This document shows positions 25,968-34,347 of a stretch of 64,000 nt of DNA, piece after piece. The stretch comes from Trichocoleus sp. (lineage in GTDB: Bacteria > Cyanobacteriota > Cyanobacteriia > Elainellales > Elainellaceae): positions 62,001-126,000 of the forward strand of contig DATNQD010000006.1 of the NCBI GenBank assembly GCA_036702865.1. Direction: 5' to 3'. The position numbers and the translations under genes were made by a program. Position 1 is the stretch's first letter. Each line of letters opens with the position of its first letter. The notes beneath the pieces were generated by a model. It had not been told where the DNA came from. It saw nothing but the letters and a program-made list of their open reading frames with translations, and did no database searches.

Positions 25968-26512
25968 AGGTCAGAGCCAGGGTCACTGAGTTGAAATCCG
26001 ATCCATTCTAGAAGGTATTGAGGCGATCAGTTTGATGCTCCTGATTCATTTCGGAAATAATGCGATCGAAAACACCAACGATCAAAACTCAATCGTGCTA
26101 CCAACCTCGCTGATTCAGGCTTTTTGCTCGAAACCTGGGCTTCGGAACTCGATCGATCGAGCTTTGCACTTGAAATATTGCCTTCCGAACTCAAAACTTA
26201 TCCTTCTGATCCGCAATTGAGGAGTTTGGCACCGAATCGATCGACCTCTGCTTTCAAAGCTTAGAGAATTGAACTGGTGCAATTGACCTTATCGAAAAGT
26301 ATAGATCTTTGGACTTCATAGTATTCTCAAGCAAATTCCCCCTTTCTAAAGAGTTAGGGGGAGAGAGCGTATTTTCTGCTTCTTAAACTTAAATGCCATT
26401 TGAGGCAGAAAACTGCCTTACAGCAAACCACACATCTTCATTGAAGTGCTAGAGAGTCTATTGAGAACCTGCACTTGCCGATCAATTCATTGATCAATTA
26501 GAAGATAAAGGG
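25968..26512. other. Intergenic region upstream of carB
   Basis: This holds the carB promoter region. A palindromic CTCGATCGATCGAG lies near 26148. A short + strand frame at 26032-26220 has no ribosome-binding site and does not look like protein. Nothing else is supported. Confidence 0.4.
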
Positions 26513-26719
26513 TCAAACGTTAGTTACTGTCTCCGCAGCCTCACTATCATTTACAACCGACTTTGATGATCTCGAGCGATCGACAGAAACCCACTCCGAA
26601 TAGGGTTCGCCATCAAAAGGCTGCACACCCACTTCTGGATAATGATTTTTTCCAAAGAATTGAGAAATACCTTCGGCAAGATAGCGCACTGCATTACCGA
26701 ATGACTGGAAAATATTCAT
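26513..26719 (-). CDS. Small conserved-looking cyanobacterial protein
   Basis: This is 68 residues from ATG 26719, chosen because TGAGGT lies about eight bases upstream; an in-frame ATG at 26767 lacks such a site. It starts MNIFQSFGNAVRYLAEGI, an amphipathic helix, then FFGKNHYPEVGVQPFDG and a polar, acidic tail. The FGNAVRYL and YP-x-x-GVQPF-x-G pattern resembles small proteins I have seen in several cyanobacteria, but I cannot name a family. It has no membrane segment. It may be an assembly or regulatory factor; this is a guess. Confidence 0.6.
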   Translation of the reverse strand: MNIFQSFGNAVRYLAEGISQFFGKNHYPEVGVQPFDGEPYSEWVSVDRSRSSKSVVNDSEAAETVTNV

Positions 26720-27337
26720 AACATTGACCTCAAAATAAGTGTCGTTATCTTCAAATCTGCCAAACAAGAAAGCAATCCAATGTTCCCCAACAGATAGAAG
26801 AATGCAGCACCCGATAACAGTGACATCTTATTGATTCACGCATGGCGATAAAGGGGCAACAAACCAATCAAAATGAGCCAAGGAAATGTAGCGAAGGAGA
26901 GAATTTTGTAGCAATGAGGTGAATAATGGCTCTCAAAAAATGGGGAATCGAAAGAGAATGATTCGAGTTGGGCTTTTTTATTTGCCTATACCAAGATCAT
27001 ACGAGAGATTCGATAAAATGCTGATTCATTCGCCACCATTCTTTACACAGGCTTTTGATAAGATAAGTCAACTTTAAGTTGCAATTTTTTGAGTAGTTTT
27101 AAGCAGTTTGATAGCAGAGAGATAGCAGTTCATCAGCGATAAAACCACCCTTACTCATCTCTATTTCTTTCGATCGCCCAGGCTTGATGGAGCAAAAACC
27201 TTGACGAAACGCAGATGCATTATTGTGCTACTGAGCTTTCAATCTGCTTGATATTTCTGTACCCACAAACTTATTTTTTTAGTGCAATCCTCTCTACCCA
27301 AAGGTAGAGGTATGCTACCTACCCCGACCAGTAGGAT
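26720..27337. other. AT-rich intergenic region
   Basis: These 620 bases contain no convincing reading frame. Notable pieces are the palindrome CAACTTTAAGTTG followed by CAATTTTTT (27068-27089), which may be a weak terminator, and a hairpin CTCTACC-CAAA-GGTAGAG (27292-27309) just before the promoter listed next. Confidence 0.4.
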
Positions 27338-27343
27338 TATAAT
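27338..27343 (+). promoter_or_regulatory. Consensus -10 box TATAAT
   Basis: A perfect TATAAT lies at 27338-27343, with transcription expected to start near 27350. No consensus -35 is seen. Instead, a perfect 7-bp hairpin (27292-27309) and a related CTACC repeat (27315-27322) occupy the -50 to -20 region, which could be an operator. Confidence 0.45.
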
Positions 27344-27349
27344 CACTGG

Positions 27350-27411
27350 AGAACAAAACCTGAAAGGCATTTGCGTACAGATAGGCAGTCCCTAGGGGCT
27401 GCTTTTTTATT
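27350..27411 (+). ncRNA. Candidate small RNA or leader ending in a terminator
   Basis: About 60 bases run from the predicted start after TATAAT to a strong intrinsic terminator. They contain no start codon with a ribosome-binding site. The region could be a free-standing small RNA, or the attenuated leader of the lysozyme-like gene 80 bases on. I do not recognise a known RNA family (it is not Yfr1 by motif). The inferred 5' end is uncertain by several bases. Confidence 0.35.
27385..27410 (+). terminator. Rho-independent terminator
   Basis: GCAGTCCC (27385-27392) and GGGGCTGC (27395-27402) form a compact hairpin with one G-U pair, followed by six T residues. Confidence 0.8.
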
Positions 27412-27489
27412 GGTTGTCCTGGCAATTGGCTATCCAATCAAACCTTGGGCTAGGATAAAACTCGTTAAGCATACTGAGTGCTGTAGGCT

Positions 27490-28179
27490 GTGGCTTTAGA
27501 TCCTTCCCCCTCTCCAGTTCCGACCGTTCGATCGCGTCCTGGAGGCCGACTGCGTCCTCTCATTGCAGGCATAATTGCATTAGGGATGGTTAGCATAGTC
27601 TGGCAATTTACGCAGTTTTCCAGGCGATCGAGCTTCAGCCCATCCTGGGACAGAGATTTAGCACCATTAGTCATGCAAGGCGGCGATCCTTACATTCGTG
27701 CCTTGATGCGAACTATCTCTGCCAGCGAGTCCAACAGTTCTCAGCCTTATTCGATCCTCTACGGCGGCGATCACTTTCAAGATTTGAGCCAGCACCCCGA
27801 TCGCTGTGTGCCGATCGTGACAGGGATTAACGAAGGGGACTGTACGACCGCTGCCGGACGCTATCAGTTCATTGCGAGTACCTGGGAAGAGAAAGCAGCT
27901 TTCTACCATCCCCAGCCATCGAATTTTTTCTTTTGGCATCGCTATAGCTTCGAGCCAGAATATCAAGATCAAGTAGTTTATCGCTGGCTGAATGATCCCC
28001 AAGCTTGGGGGGTTGATATTGCAGCGCTTCTGCGAGAAGGCAAAATTCAGGAAGTGCTCCGAATTCTCTCACCCACCTGGACAAGCCTGGGAGATGGTAT
28101 CGAATCTAATGATATGACTGAGCTGCTGCCGCAAATTTATCAGGAGTTGTTGCAACAAGAGCTAGAAAATCGGAAGTAG
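27490..28179 (+). CDS. Membrane-anchored lambda-lysozyme-like (GH104-type) protein
   Basis: This 229-residue protein starts at a GTG. A transmembrane anchor spans about 22-40 (LRPLIAGIIALGMVSIVWQF) after a Pro/Arg-rich N-terminus. The rest resembles the lambda R endolysin family: ALMRTISASES with the putative catalytic Glu80, PYSILYGG, DLSQHP and AAGRYQF (121-127) followed by STWEE. Such enzymes are lytic transglycosylases that cut peptidoglycan. A bacterial membrane anchor instead of a phage context suggests a domesticated wall-remodelling enzyme. No holin, portal or integrase gene is adjacent. The C-terminal half is Trp-rich and helical. Confidence 0.75.
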   Translation: MALDPSPSPVPTVRSRPGGRLRPLIAGIIALGMVSIVWQFTQFSRRSSFSPSWDRDLAPLVMQGGDPYIRALMRTISASESNSSQPYSILYGGDHFQDLSQHPDRCVPIVTGINEGDCTTAAGRYQFIASTWEEKAAFYHPQPSNFFFWHRYSFEPEYQDQVVYRWLNDPQAWGVDIAALLREGKIQEVLRILSPTWTSLGDGIESNDMTELLPQIYQELLQQELENRK

Positions 28180-28312
28180 CGGCTTATTCACCTGCAAACA
28201 GGGAAGCGGATTAGATAGAAGGGAAGTGGCAAAGACAGCGTTGCTGAATCAGCCATGAATATTGTTAGCTTATCAATGCATTGCCCCTTAAATCTCTTAA
28301 CTCTGGGGGACT

Positions 28313-28342
28313 CTGAGAACTAAAAATCTGAGAACTAAAAAT
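28313..28342. repeat. 15-bp direct repeat, two copies
   Basis: CTGAGAACTAAAAAT occurs at 28313-28327 and again at 28328-28342 in the gap between two convergent genes. It looks like simple slippage duplication. Confidence 0.6.
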
Positions 28343-28443
28343 CAGAGGATTGGGGAGTGAGTTATACCAACATTCAGCAATGCCGAAAAGGTGCCGAAAA
28401 GATCGTATTTACTCCCAATCCCCCTATGACATGCTCTGCCTTT

Positions 28444-29319
28444 CTACTCTTCGCCTCGCTGGAGTGACAGTCGCGCTTTCTCCGCCCGGCTTTCTGCTTC
28501 TGCCATCAACTCTGATTGTTTTTCGAGCATCTCGCCTGGGTAATTCTCCAAGACTTTTGTAGAGAGCGAAATGCGGCGTTTGACGGCATCAAGGTCAATA
28601 ATGAGGGCTTTGATGGGTTGCCCAACCTCAAACAGCTTTTCGAGTGAGGAAACGTAATTTTTGCTGATCTGGTTGATGTGCAGTAGACCTGTTGTTCCCT
28701 CAAAGTCTACAAAAACGCCAAAAGGCTTGATGCTAGAAATTTTGCCCTCAATCAGTTGCCCAATTTCGAGTTGGCTGAGGCTGGCTGCTTGAGAGGCTAA
28801 CCGTTGTGAGAGCACGAGCCTGCGCCGCTCTGGATCAACTTCCAGCACACTCACGGTCAAGGCTTTGCCAATCAATGCTTCTAAATTATCTCGATCGACC
28901 AGGTGCGATCGAGGAATAAAGCCCCGAATTCCTTGAACTTCAGCGGTCACACCTCCTTTGTTGATGCCACTGATTCGGGCTTGCAGCGTTTTCCCATCTT
29001 CTTGAAGCGCTGTCAGTCGTGACCAGGCTTGCTTAATTTCAAGCTGCTTTAGCGACAGCGTCACCTGCCCGTCTTCATTCTGTTCTCGAATGATCAGAAA
29101 ATCGCGCTCCTCCCCCTCAGGCAAAAACTCCTGAAGGTTCACAACCCGTCTCAGAGAGGCTTCTTCGAGGGGCAAAAATGCTGCTGCTTTGCCACCAACG
29201 TCAATATAGACTCCGTCAGATTCGTATCCTGCTACCTTGCCCCGCACCATCTGACCTCTCTGAAACTGATAGTCATGCTGCTCAAGGGCTTTCGCAAAGT
29301 CATCCATGGAAAAGGACAA
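28444..29319 (-). CDS. S1 RNA-binding domain protein (ribosomal protein S1-like)
   Basis: This is 291 residues. The start is TTG 29319 because AGGAGG lies six bases upstream; the ATG at 29307 is 18 bases from it. Three S1-type OB folds are visible: one at about 20-95 (GQMVRGKVAGYESDGVYIDV), one at about 105-170 (GKTLQARISGINKGGVTAEV) and one at about 185-255 (GQLIEGKISSIKPFGVFVDF). A charged helical tail follows. Cyanobacteria carry a second, shorter S1 homologue (Rps1b type) with this layout. It should bind mRNA or other RNA, at the ribosome or in translation control. Confidence 0.85.
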   Translation of the reverse strand: MSFSMDDFAKALEQHDYQFQRGQMVRGKVAGYESDGVYIDVGGKAAAFLPLEEASLRRVVNLQEFLPEGEERDFLIIREQNEDGQVTLSLKQLEIKQAWSRLTALQEDGKTLQARISGINKGGVTAEVQGIRGFIPRSHLVDRDNLEALIGKALTVSVLEVDPERRRLVLSQRLASQAASLSQLEIGQLIEGKISSIKPFGVFVDFEGTTGLLHINQISKNYVSSLEKLFEVGQPIKALIIDLDAVKRRISLSTKVLENYPGEMLEKQSELMAEAESRAEKARLSLQRGEE

Positions 29320-29723
29320 AGTGAGCCTCCTAAAAAATCATCTCATCCAAGTGTTGTGTCCGGGCAATACTCCCTGATTTATGGTACTCTCTCCGCCCAG
29401 TCTCTGCCATGTTGGGGAGCTTGAGACAGGGATCAGAAACAGGAGTCGGTCTAACCAATGAAATACTTCTTCTGAAGGATTACGAAATTCTGGGTTGTGA
29501 GCAGGAATTTAAATACAGCCATTGCGATCGAAATTTTAGTCTTAAAACTATGAACTCACTCCGTCTTCAGGTTCAATGCTGGGCACTCAAACACCTGCCG
29601 CTTATTCCAGAAATCCGACGGCTACACCATGCCCGTCATCTCGAAAAATGCTTGAACTTGCGCCATTCCTTCAGTCGGCACTCTTGTGAGTAGAGTTTAG
29701 GTGAATGAGGCGATCGATTTGAG
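29320..29723. other. Intergenic region, no firm gene
   Basis: This lies upstream of the S1 gene, whose AGGAGG is at its left edge. A frame of 47 codons (29550-29693) has no ribosome-binding site and is not reported as a gene. Confidence 0.4.
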
Positions 29724-30593
29724 CTAAAGAAAATCAACGACGAGCTTAATCGAAGCAGTGAATTGATCCCCAGGAGCAATCTGCGTTAAATGCTCACCGC
29801 TGTTTAAGGCATTGCGTGGTGCACTCCAGGGTTCCAGGCAGTAGTAGTCTTTGCCGCGAATCGTCCAGAAAACGAGTGTTGAGTAAAGTGAATCATATTC
29901 TAGAGATAGCTTGATCTGCCGATCGAGATCCGTCGCGCTGGCAGTTGAGCGGGAAACCTCAGAGAACGCCACATCAATTTCATCCTGAGTAAAATCAAAC
30001 TGACCTGAGAAAGGATGAATCGTCTGGTTCTGCTGATTCTGGAAGCGAGTGGCTGGAATATTAAACTGCAACTGCGACTTATCTCGAACAGCGAAATACG
30101 GGTGAAAGCCGATCGAACAAGGCATTGGCTCTAGCGATCGATTGATGCACTGCTGATCAATCACCAATGACTGCCCCTCAAGGCGATAGGTGAAGAGTAG
30201 CTCAAACTCAAACGGATAGTTTTGTCGCGTCTGTTCGTTACTGGTTAGCCTGAGTTGGAGTGCAACGTCCGGCTGAGTACGCTGAGCGACGACTGTCCAG
30301 GGTAGATCCCTGGCAAAGCCATGCTGCTTGAGGTGGTAGTTCTGTCCCTGGTAGCGATAGGTGTTTTCCGGTAGGTTGCCACAAATCGGAAACAGGATGG
30401 GAATGCCGCCCCGAACTGTTAAACCTGGGTCAGCAAAGCGTGACTCATCCAGGTAAAGAATTTCCTGTCCTTTGACCTGCCAGCGGGTGATAATGCCGCC
30501 TCGCTCCGGAACAACTTCCAGCCGGGCTTGGTGATTGTCATCAGTCAGAAGATAGGTGAGATATTGACGCTGTTCTTGAGCGATCGAGGGCAT
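29724..30593 (-). CDS. Aldose 1-epimerase / D-hexose-6-phosphate epimerase family
   Basis: This is 289 residues from ATG 30593 (MPSIAQEQRQYLTYLL); the frame is open upstream, but that part is Pro/Ser/Thr-rich and overlaps the preceding gene. It has the galactose-mutarotase fold pattern: VVPERGGIITRW, GGIPILFPICGN, HGFARDLPW (catalytic His), SIGFHPYFAV (second His) and a C-terminal CLEPWSAP containing the catalytic Glu region. It interconverts alpha and beta anomers of a hexose or hexose-6-phosphate. It lies four bases after the CapA-like gene, so the two probably form an operon. Confidence 0.85.
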   Translation of the reverse strand: MPSIAQEQRQYLTYLLTDDNHQARLEVVPERGGIITRWQVKGQEILYLDESRFADPGLTVRGGIPILFPICGNLPENTYRYQGQNYHLKQHGFARDLPWTVVAQRTQPDVALQLRLTSNEQTRQNYPFEFELLFTYRLEGQSLVIDQQCINRSLEPMPCSIGFHPYFAVRDKSQLQFNIPATRFQNQQNQTIHPFSGQFDFTQDEIDVAFSEVSRSTASATDLDRQIKLSLEYDSLYSTLVFWTIRGKDYYCLEPWSAPRNALNSGEHLTQIAPGDQFTASIKLVVDFL

Positions 30594-30597
30594 AGCG

Positions 30598-32640
30598 TTA
30601 GGGTCTGGAGGTTTGGGGGTCGGGGTAGGAGATGAAGGGGTCAGTAAAGGGCTTGTCGGAGTCAGGAGCGGCAGGTAAAGAGAGGCGCACAGTGGCATCT
30701 AGAGTCGTGGGCGATCGAAGCGGTTGGCGAAAAAGGCTAGAGGCTTGCTGCAGCGAGTCAAGAATTGCCGTTCTTGCTTCCCCTGTCGCTATTTCGGTGC
30801 GTCCTTGCCTCACCTGAACGGGTAAAAGCTCGACCTGCATCTGCTTATCTTTCAGGGTGACTTTCACAGCAGCAGTATCAAATTCTCCGTCAGGCATTTC
30901 CTGATATTCATCCAGCGTTGTGCCCAGAGAATAAACGATCGCCCGTCCACCATAAATCTCTGTGCCTTGCGTTACTGCCGGATGGTAGCCAACGACGAGA
31001 TCTGCCCCATGATCGATCGCTGCATGAGCAATATTGGTTTGCCATTCTTCTGGATAGGCACGCAGATCTTGGTTCCAGTGATAGCTGACAATCACCCAGT
31101 CCACTTGATCGCGAATAGACTTAATATCCGCTTGAAGTTCCTCGTTCGTTGGCGCATTCTGCCCATCGGCTCCAGCACTCTGAGAATTCTTGGCGGAGTA
31201 GCCGAGATAGGCAATGCGTTTTCCTTTCACCAGAAAGATTTGAGGACGACGAGCCGTTTCAGGGGTTTCTCCAGCACCGATCGGATAAATTCGATTTTGC
31301 TGCAAATGCTTGAGTGCGTCAGCAACGGGTGTTATTCCGGTCTGACTCAGCCGATCGCTTGCCAAATTCACCACATTCACGCTGTTTGTCTGTAGCTGCT
31401 TTAAGCTCATTTCAGGCAGCACGATCGACGGTTTAGGAGGAGAGTCTGAAGGTTCTTCAGATTGAGGCTCTAAGGTCGGTTCGGGATGAGCAAGTTCAGC
31501 CGCATCGGAAGCAGAAGTTTGATCAGGGGGCTTTGTGATTTGGGTCTGGACAGCCTGAGCGGTAGGCGTGGGGGCAGCAGTTGGGCGATCGGATAAAGGG
31601 GTTTCGAGGCTGGTGATTACCATGTCTGCGGGGGCAGCATTGCCAGAATCACCGCTTACTGGAGCATCACTTGTTACTGTAGTTGTTACTGGAGTATTAC
31701 TTGGAACCTGGGTTGAAGCACTGACTAAGGTTGCCAGGGGTGTCGTTTGGCTCAAGGCGATCGGATGACTGAACAGCAGCGTAATTGCTGTATCTGCTGG
31801 ATTCGTGACTGGTTGCTGAATCACCCGCACCGATGCCAGCGATGTTTTCACCGTTCCGGCATAAGTTGTTCCAGGAGCGTCCTGCGTTGCAGTTTCAAAG
31901 AGCTTATCTGTTAAAGCAACGGTGTGAAAGCTTAGAAATTCATAGCTACAGCCCATCAGAAAGGCAACGATGGCTGAACTACCTAGCATTAAAGCTTGAT
32001 TGCGAGGAGGCTGCTGCACAAACCAGCGAAGTGATTTACGAGCCGATCGCCCGATTTGCGCTGGTAGCGCGGTCACCTGTTGCAGAGCCGTCTTAGTCCA
32101 GGTTGGAGCCGGACGATCCGCAGCAGAATTAGCCTTCACTTGGGCAAACGAAATGGGTGGGAGCGTGGAAGGAACCGAATGCTCGGTCGGTGGATTTGCA
32201 GAACTGTGATTTTTTGCTGAAGCAGACAGCGTTGCAGGCTCTAGGGTTGAGGTTGATTGAGCTTGAGACAGGACAGGCACCTTCTCTTCAGTTCGCATTT
32301 CTCCTCGGGCTGGGGAGACTGGTAAAGGCGCAATTTTGGCTGACTTCTCCCAAAGAATATGGGTAGAGCCGACCTGCTGTGCTGTGATGTGAACCGAGCG
32401 AATTACATCTGAGTCAAGCTTACAGAGCCGATGGCAAATAAACCGCACCAGTCGATCGCGATCGGGTAGCCGCCGACACATCACTCGCAACTGCAAATGT
32501 CCAGGTTGATCAGTCATTGCCTGAACGCAGATTCCCTGCGGCACCAGATAGTGGTTCATCCAAAAGGCGATCGCCTGAAGATTTCCTGCCTGTGCCAGTT
32601 TGACGACAGCATCTTGCCAAGAACTATCTAAATTTGCCAT
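30598..32640 (-). CDS. CapA-like protein with degenerate metallophosphatase motifs
   Basis: This is about 680 residues, starting at ATG 32640 (MANLDSSWQDAV) or nine bases upstream. The N-terminal 100 residues form a domain seen in cyanobacterial proteins (NLQAIAFWMNHYLVPQG). A single membrane segment lies near 215-232 (ALMLGSSAIVAFLMG). A Pro/Thr-rich linker follows, then a CapA/PgsA-like domain (about 255-620). Family landmarks are altered. The first strand reads ITLLFSHPIAL instead of containing a GD motif. The NNH position reads ASD in VVNLASDRL. GHHPH reads GYHPA. YHWNQDL and IVYSLGTTLDE remain. The CapA domain would face the periplasm; catalysis is doubtful. Confidence 0.75.
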   Translation of the reverse strand: MANLDSSWQDAVVKLAQAGNLQAIAFWMNHYLVPQGICVQAMTDQPGHLQLRVMCRRLPDRDRLVRFICHRLCKLDSDVIRSVHITAQQVGSTHILWEKSAKIAPLPVSPARGEMRTEEKVPVLSQAQSTSTLEPATLSASAKNHSSANPPTEHSVPSTLPPISFAQVKANSAADRPAPTWTKTALQQVTALPAQIGRSARKSLRWFVQQPPRNQALMLGSSAIVAFLMGCSYEFLSFHTVALTDKLFETATQDAPGTTYAGTVKTSLASVRVIQQPVTNPADTAITLLFSHPIALSQTTPLATLVSASTQVPSNTPVTTTVTSDAPVSGDSGNAAPADMVITSLETPLSDRPTAAPTPTAQAVQTQITKPPDQTSASDAAELAHPEPTLEPQSEEPSDSPPKPSIVLPEMSLKQLQTNSVNVVNLASDRLSQTGITPVADALKHLQQNRIYPIGAGETPETARRPQIFLVKGKRIAYLGYSAKNSQSAGADGQNAPTNEELQADIKSIRDQVDWVIVSYHWNQDLRAYPEEWQTNIAHAAIDHGADLVVGYHPAVTQGTEIYGGRAIVYSLGTTLDEYQEMPDGEFDTAAVKVTLKDKQMQVELLPVQVRQGRTEIATGEARTAILDSLQQASSLFRQPLRSPTTLDATVRLSLPAAPDSDKPFTDPFISYPDPQTSRP

Positions 32641-33033
32641 CAGCTTCACTCCTCATCCACAATCCGCCCTTTTCCAGTCCCAGATCAGCTAAATGTAGCG
32701 GTTTAATTATCGCCCAAGCGCTAAAGCAAGTACCTTATTCTATTGCGATCGCTCAATTTTGCACCCTCTAACGCAAATAATTTCGATTTTTTTGAGTCGT
32801 CGGAGTAACCGCCGAGAATGGCTTCGTTGCTCATTTGCAGTGATTTGTATCATGTAGCACTGTAATCTGCCTTGTTTCTCGATCGATCTCAACGAATGTT
32901 TACAGAAGATAGTCATAGAACGATGGCAATAGCAATCAGGGCTTGCTTGAATTAGGGGCGAGGAGCGTGGAAGCAAGTTGACCAGATTATCCTAAAGGGG
33001 TAAGTCTTAAATGCAGCCTCTCTGCGGCAACCG
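32641..33033. other. Divergent intergenic region (CapA-like / pentapeptide protein)
   Basis: About 390 bases carry the promoters of both divergent genes. A minus-strand frame at 32740-32976 has no ribosome-binding site and is unlikely to be coding. No repeat or RNA is seen. Confidence 0.4.
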
Positions 33034-34347
33034 ATGACCTCAACTCCAAATTCTGCATCTGAGAACCCTTTACTCAGAGACAATGTGCCAGCCGTCCCAG
33101 CGAACGGAATCACTCAACCCCAACAAACAGCGATCGTTGTTGATCCGGTCGCACCTTTGTCTCCCAATCTGTTGACTTCAGGCGTACCGCTGTCAGTGCT
33201 GGCTCGAAAAAAGCAGGTACAGTCTCAGCCTCCTTTGGGTTGGATGATTAGCGGCGCGATCGGGCTGATGTTTATTGGTTTGCAGATTGAGAACCGCTGG
33301 CTCGGACTTGCAGGCGCATCTGTCGCGTTTATCCTGGCTTCACGGGTGGTCTGGCAGGCGATCGAGCCAACGATAACGGAAGTTCTGTCGCCCCAACAGC
33401 GCACACTCACCATTGCTTTTGCGGGCTTAGGAGCTGCCACCATCGGCTTTGTGCAAATCACGGGTTTAGGCGATAACATTCTTGCCGCGTTCAAACAACT
33501 CAATTGGGAAGCGGTTGGGGCATTAGGCGAAGTGGTTGGAGCCGTTGGGCAAATTTCGATTGCAGTCCTGGCGGTTTATGTGGCGTGGCGACAGTATGTA
33601 ATTTCCAAAGATCTGACGATTCAGCAAAACGTCATTACTCAACAACAAACGATCGACACATATTTTCAAGGCATTTCTGACCTTGTCTTGGATGAAGAAG
33701 GATTGCTCGAAGATTGGCCTCAGGAACGGGCAATTGCTGAAGGACGAACAGCCGCAATTCTCAGCAGCATTGATGCTAGCGGGAAAGCAAAAGTGATACG
33801 TTTTCTGTCGCGCTCCCGGTTGTTGACGCCACTCCAGCGCGATCGGCGGTTAGGTCGTCCCATTCTAGACGGGGTGGGAGGTTATGCAGAAGATCGAGAT
33901 GCTGGGGTTCGAGTCATTGATTTGGGCGTTATGCTGGCAGGGGCAAATTTGGCAGGAACTGACCTGCGCTGGACTGATTTAAGTGACATTAACTTGATTC
34001 GAGTCAATCTAAGCTGCTGTGATTTAGTCAAAACAAATCTGGCACGCGCTATCCTCTGCGGTGCAGATCTCTCAAACACAGACTTAATGGGCACAAAGTT
34101 TTTTTATGGCTCTGCTCAAAAAGCCACTCCTCGGACGCATACAGATATCCCCAATTATAAAAATGGTGAATTTACGGGAGCAGTGATCGAAGGCGCGGAT
34201 TTTAGCGGCGCTCAAAGAATGTCAGAAGATCAGCGATATTACTGCTGTGCTTGGGGAGGGACAGCAACGCGAGGAACGATTCCCGGTGGCTGTGATGGTA
34301 TTCCAAATTTGCTAGAGCCAAGCGCAATTAAGGCTCAAACACGCTAG
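33034..34347 (+). CDS. Pentapeptide-repeat membrane protein
   Basis: This 437-residue protein has a disordered N-terminus (1-65). Hydrophobic segments follow at about 70-85 (MISGAIGLMFIGLQI), 88-110, 125-150 and 165-190 (GAVGQISIAVLAVYVAWRQYVI). A coiled-coil-like stretch comes next, then pentapeptide repeats at about 290-360 (ANLAGTDLRWTDLSDINLI, A(D/N)LxX type). The C-terminal 60 residues have Cys and Gly and resemble an ending of this family (YYCCAWGGTATRG). Such repeats form a right-handed beta-helix; function in cyanobacteria is mostly unknown. It may sense or scaffold at the membrane. Confidence 0.8.
   Translation: MTSTPNSASENPLLRDNVPAVPANGITQPQQTAIVVDPVAPLSPNLLTSGVPLSVLARKKQVQSQPPLGWMISGAIGLMFIGLQIENRWLGLAGASVAFILASRVVWQAIEPTITEVLSPQQRTLTIAFAGLGAATIGFVQITGLGDNILAAFKQLNWEAVGALGEVVGAVGQISIAVLAVYVAWRQYVISKDLTIQQNVITQQQTIDTYFQGISDLVLDEEGLLEDWPQERAIAEGRTAAILSSIDASGKAKVIRFLSRSRLLTPLQRDRRLGRPILDGVGGYAEDRDAGVRVIDLGVMLAGANLAGTDLRWTDLSDINLIRVNLSCCDLVKTNLARAILCGADLSNTDLMGTKFFYGSAQKATPRTHTDIPNYKNGEFTGAVIEGADFSGAQRMSEDQRYYCCAWGGTATRGTIPGGCDGIPNLLEPSAIKAQTR

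Noticed and set aside
26032-26220. + strand frame of 62 codons upstream of carB
   Set aside because: No ribosome-binding site; sequence looks like intergenic DNA.
19063-28179. Prophage carrying the holin-like and lysozyme-like genes
   Set aside because: They are 8 kb apart, separated by housekeeping genes, with no integrase, capsid or attachment-site sequence.
29550-29693. 47-codon + strand frame before the epimerase gene
   Set aside because: No ribosome-binding site and a Leu/His/Arg composition typical of chance frames.
32740-32976. Minus-strand frame of 78 codons between CapA-like and pentapeptide genes
   Set aside because: Lacks a ribosome-binding site and any protein-like pattern, and lies in a divergent promoter region.
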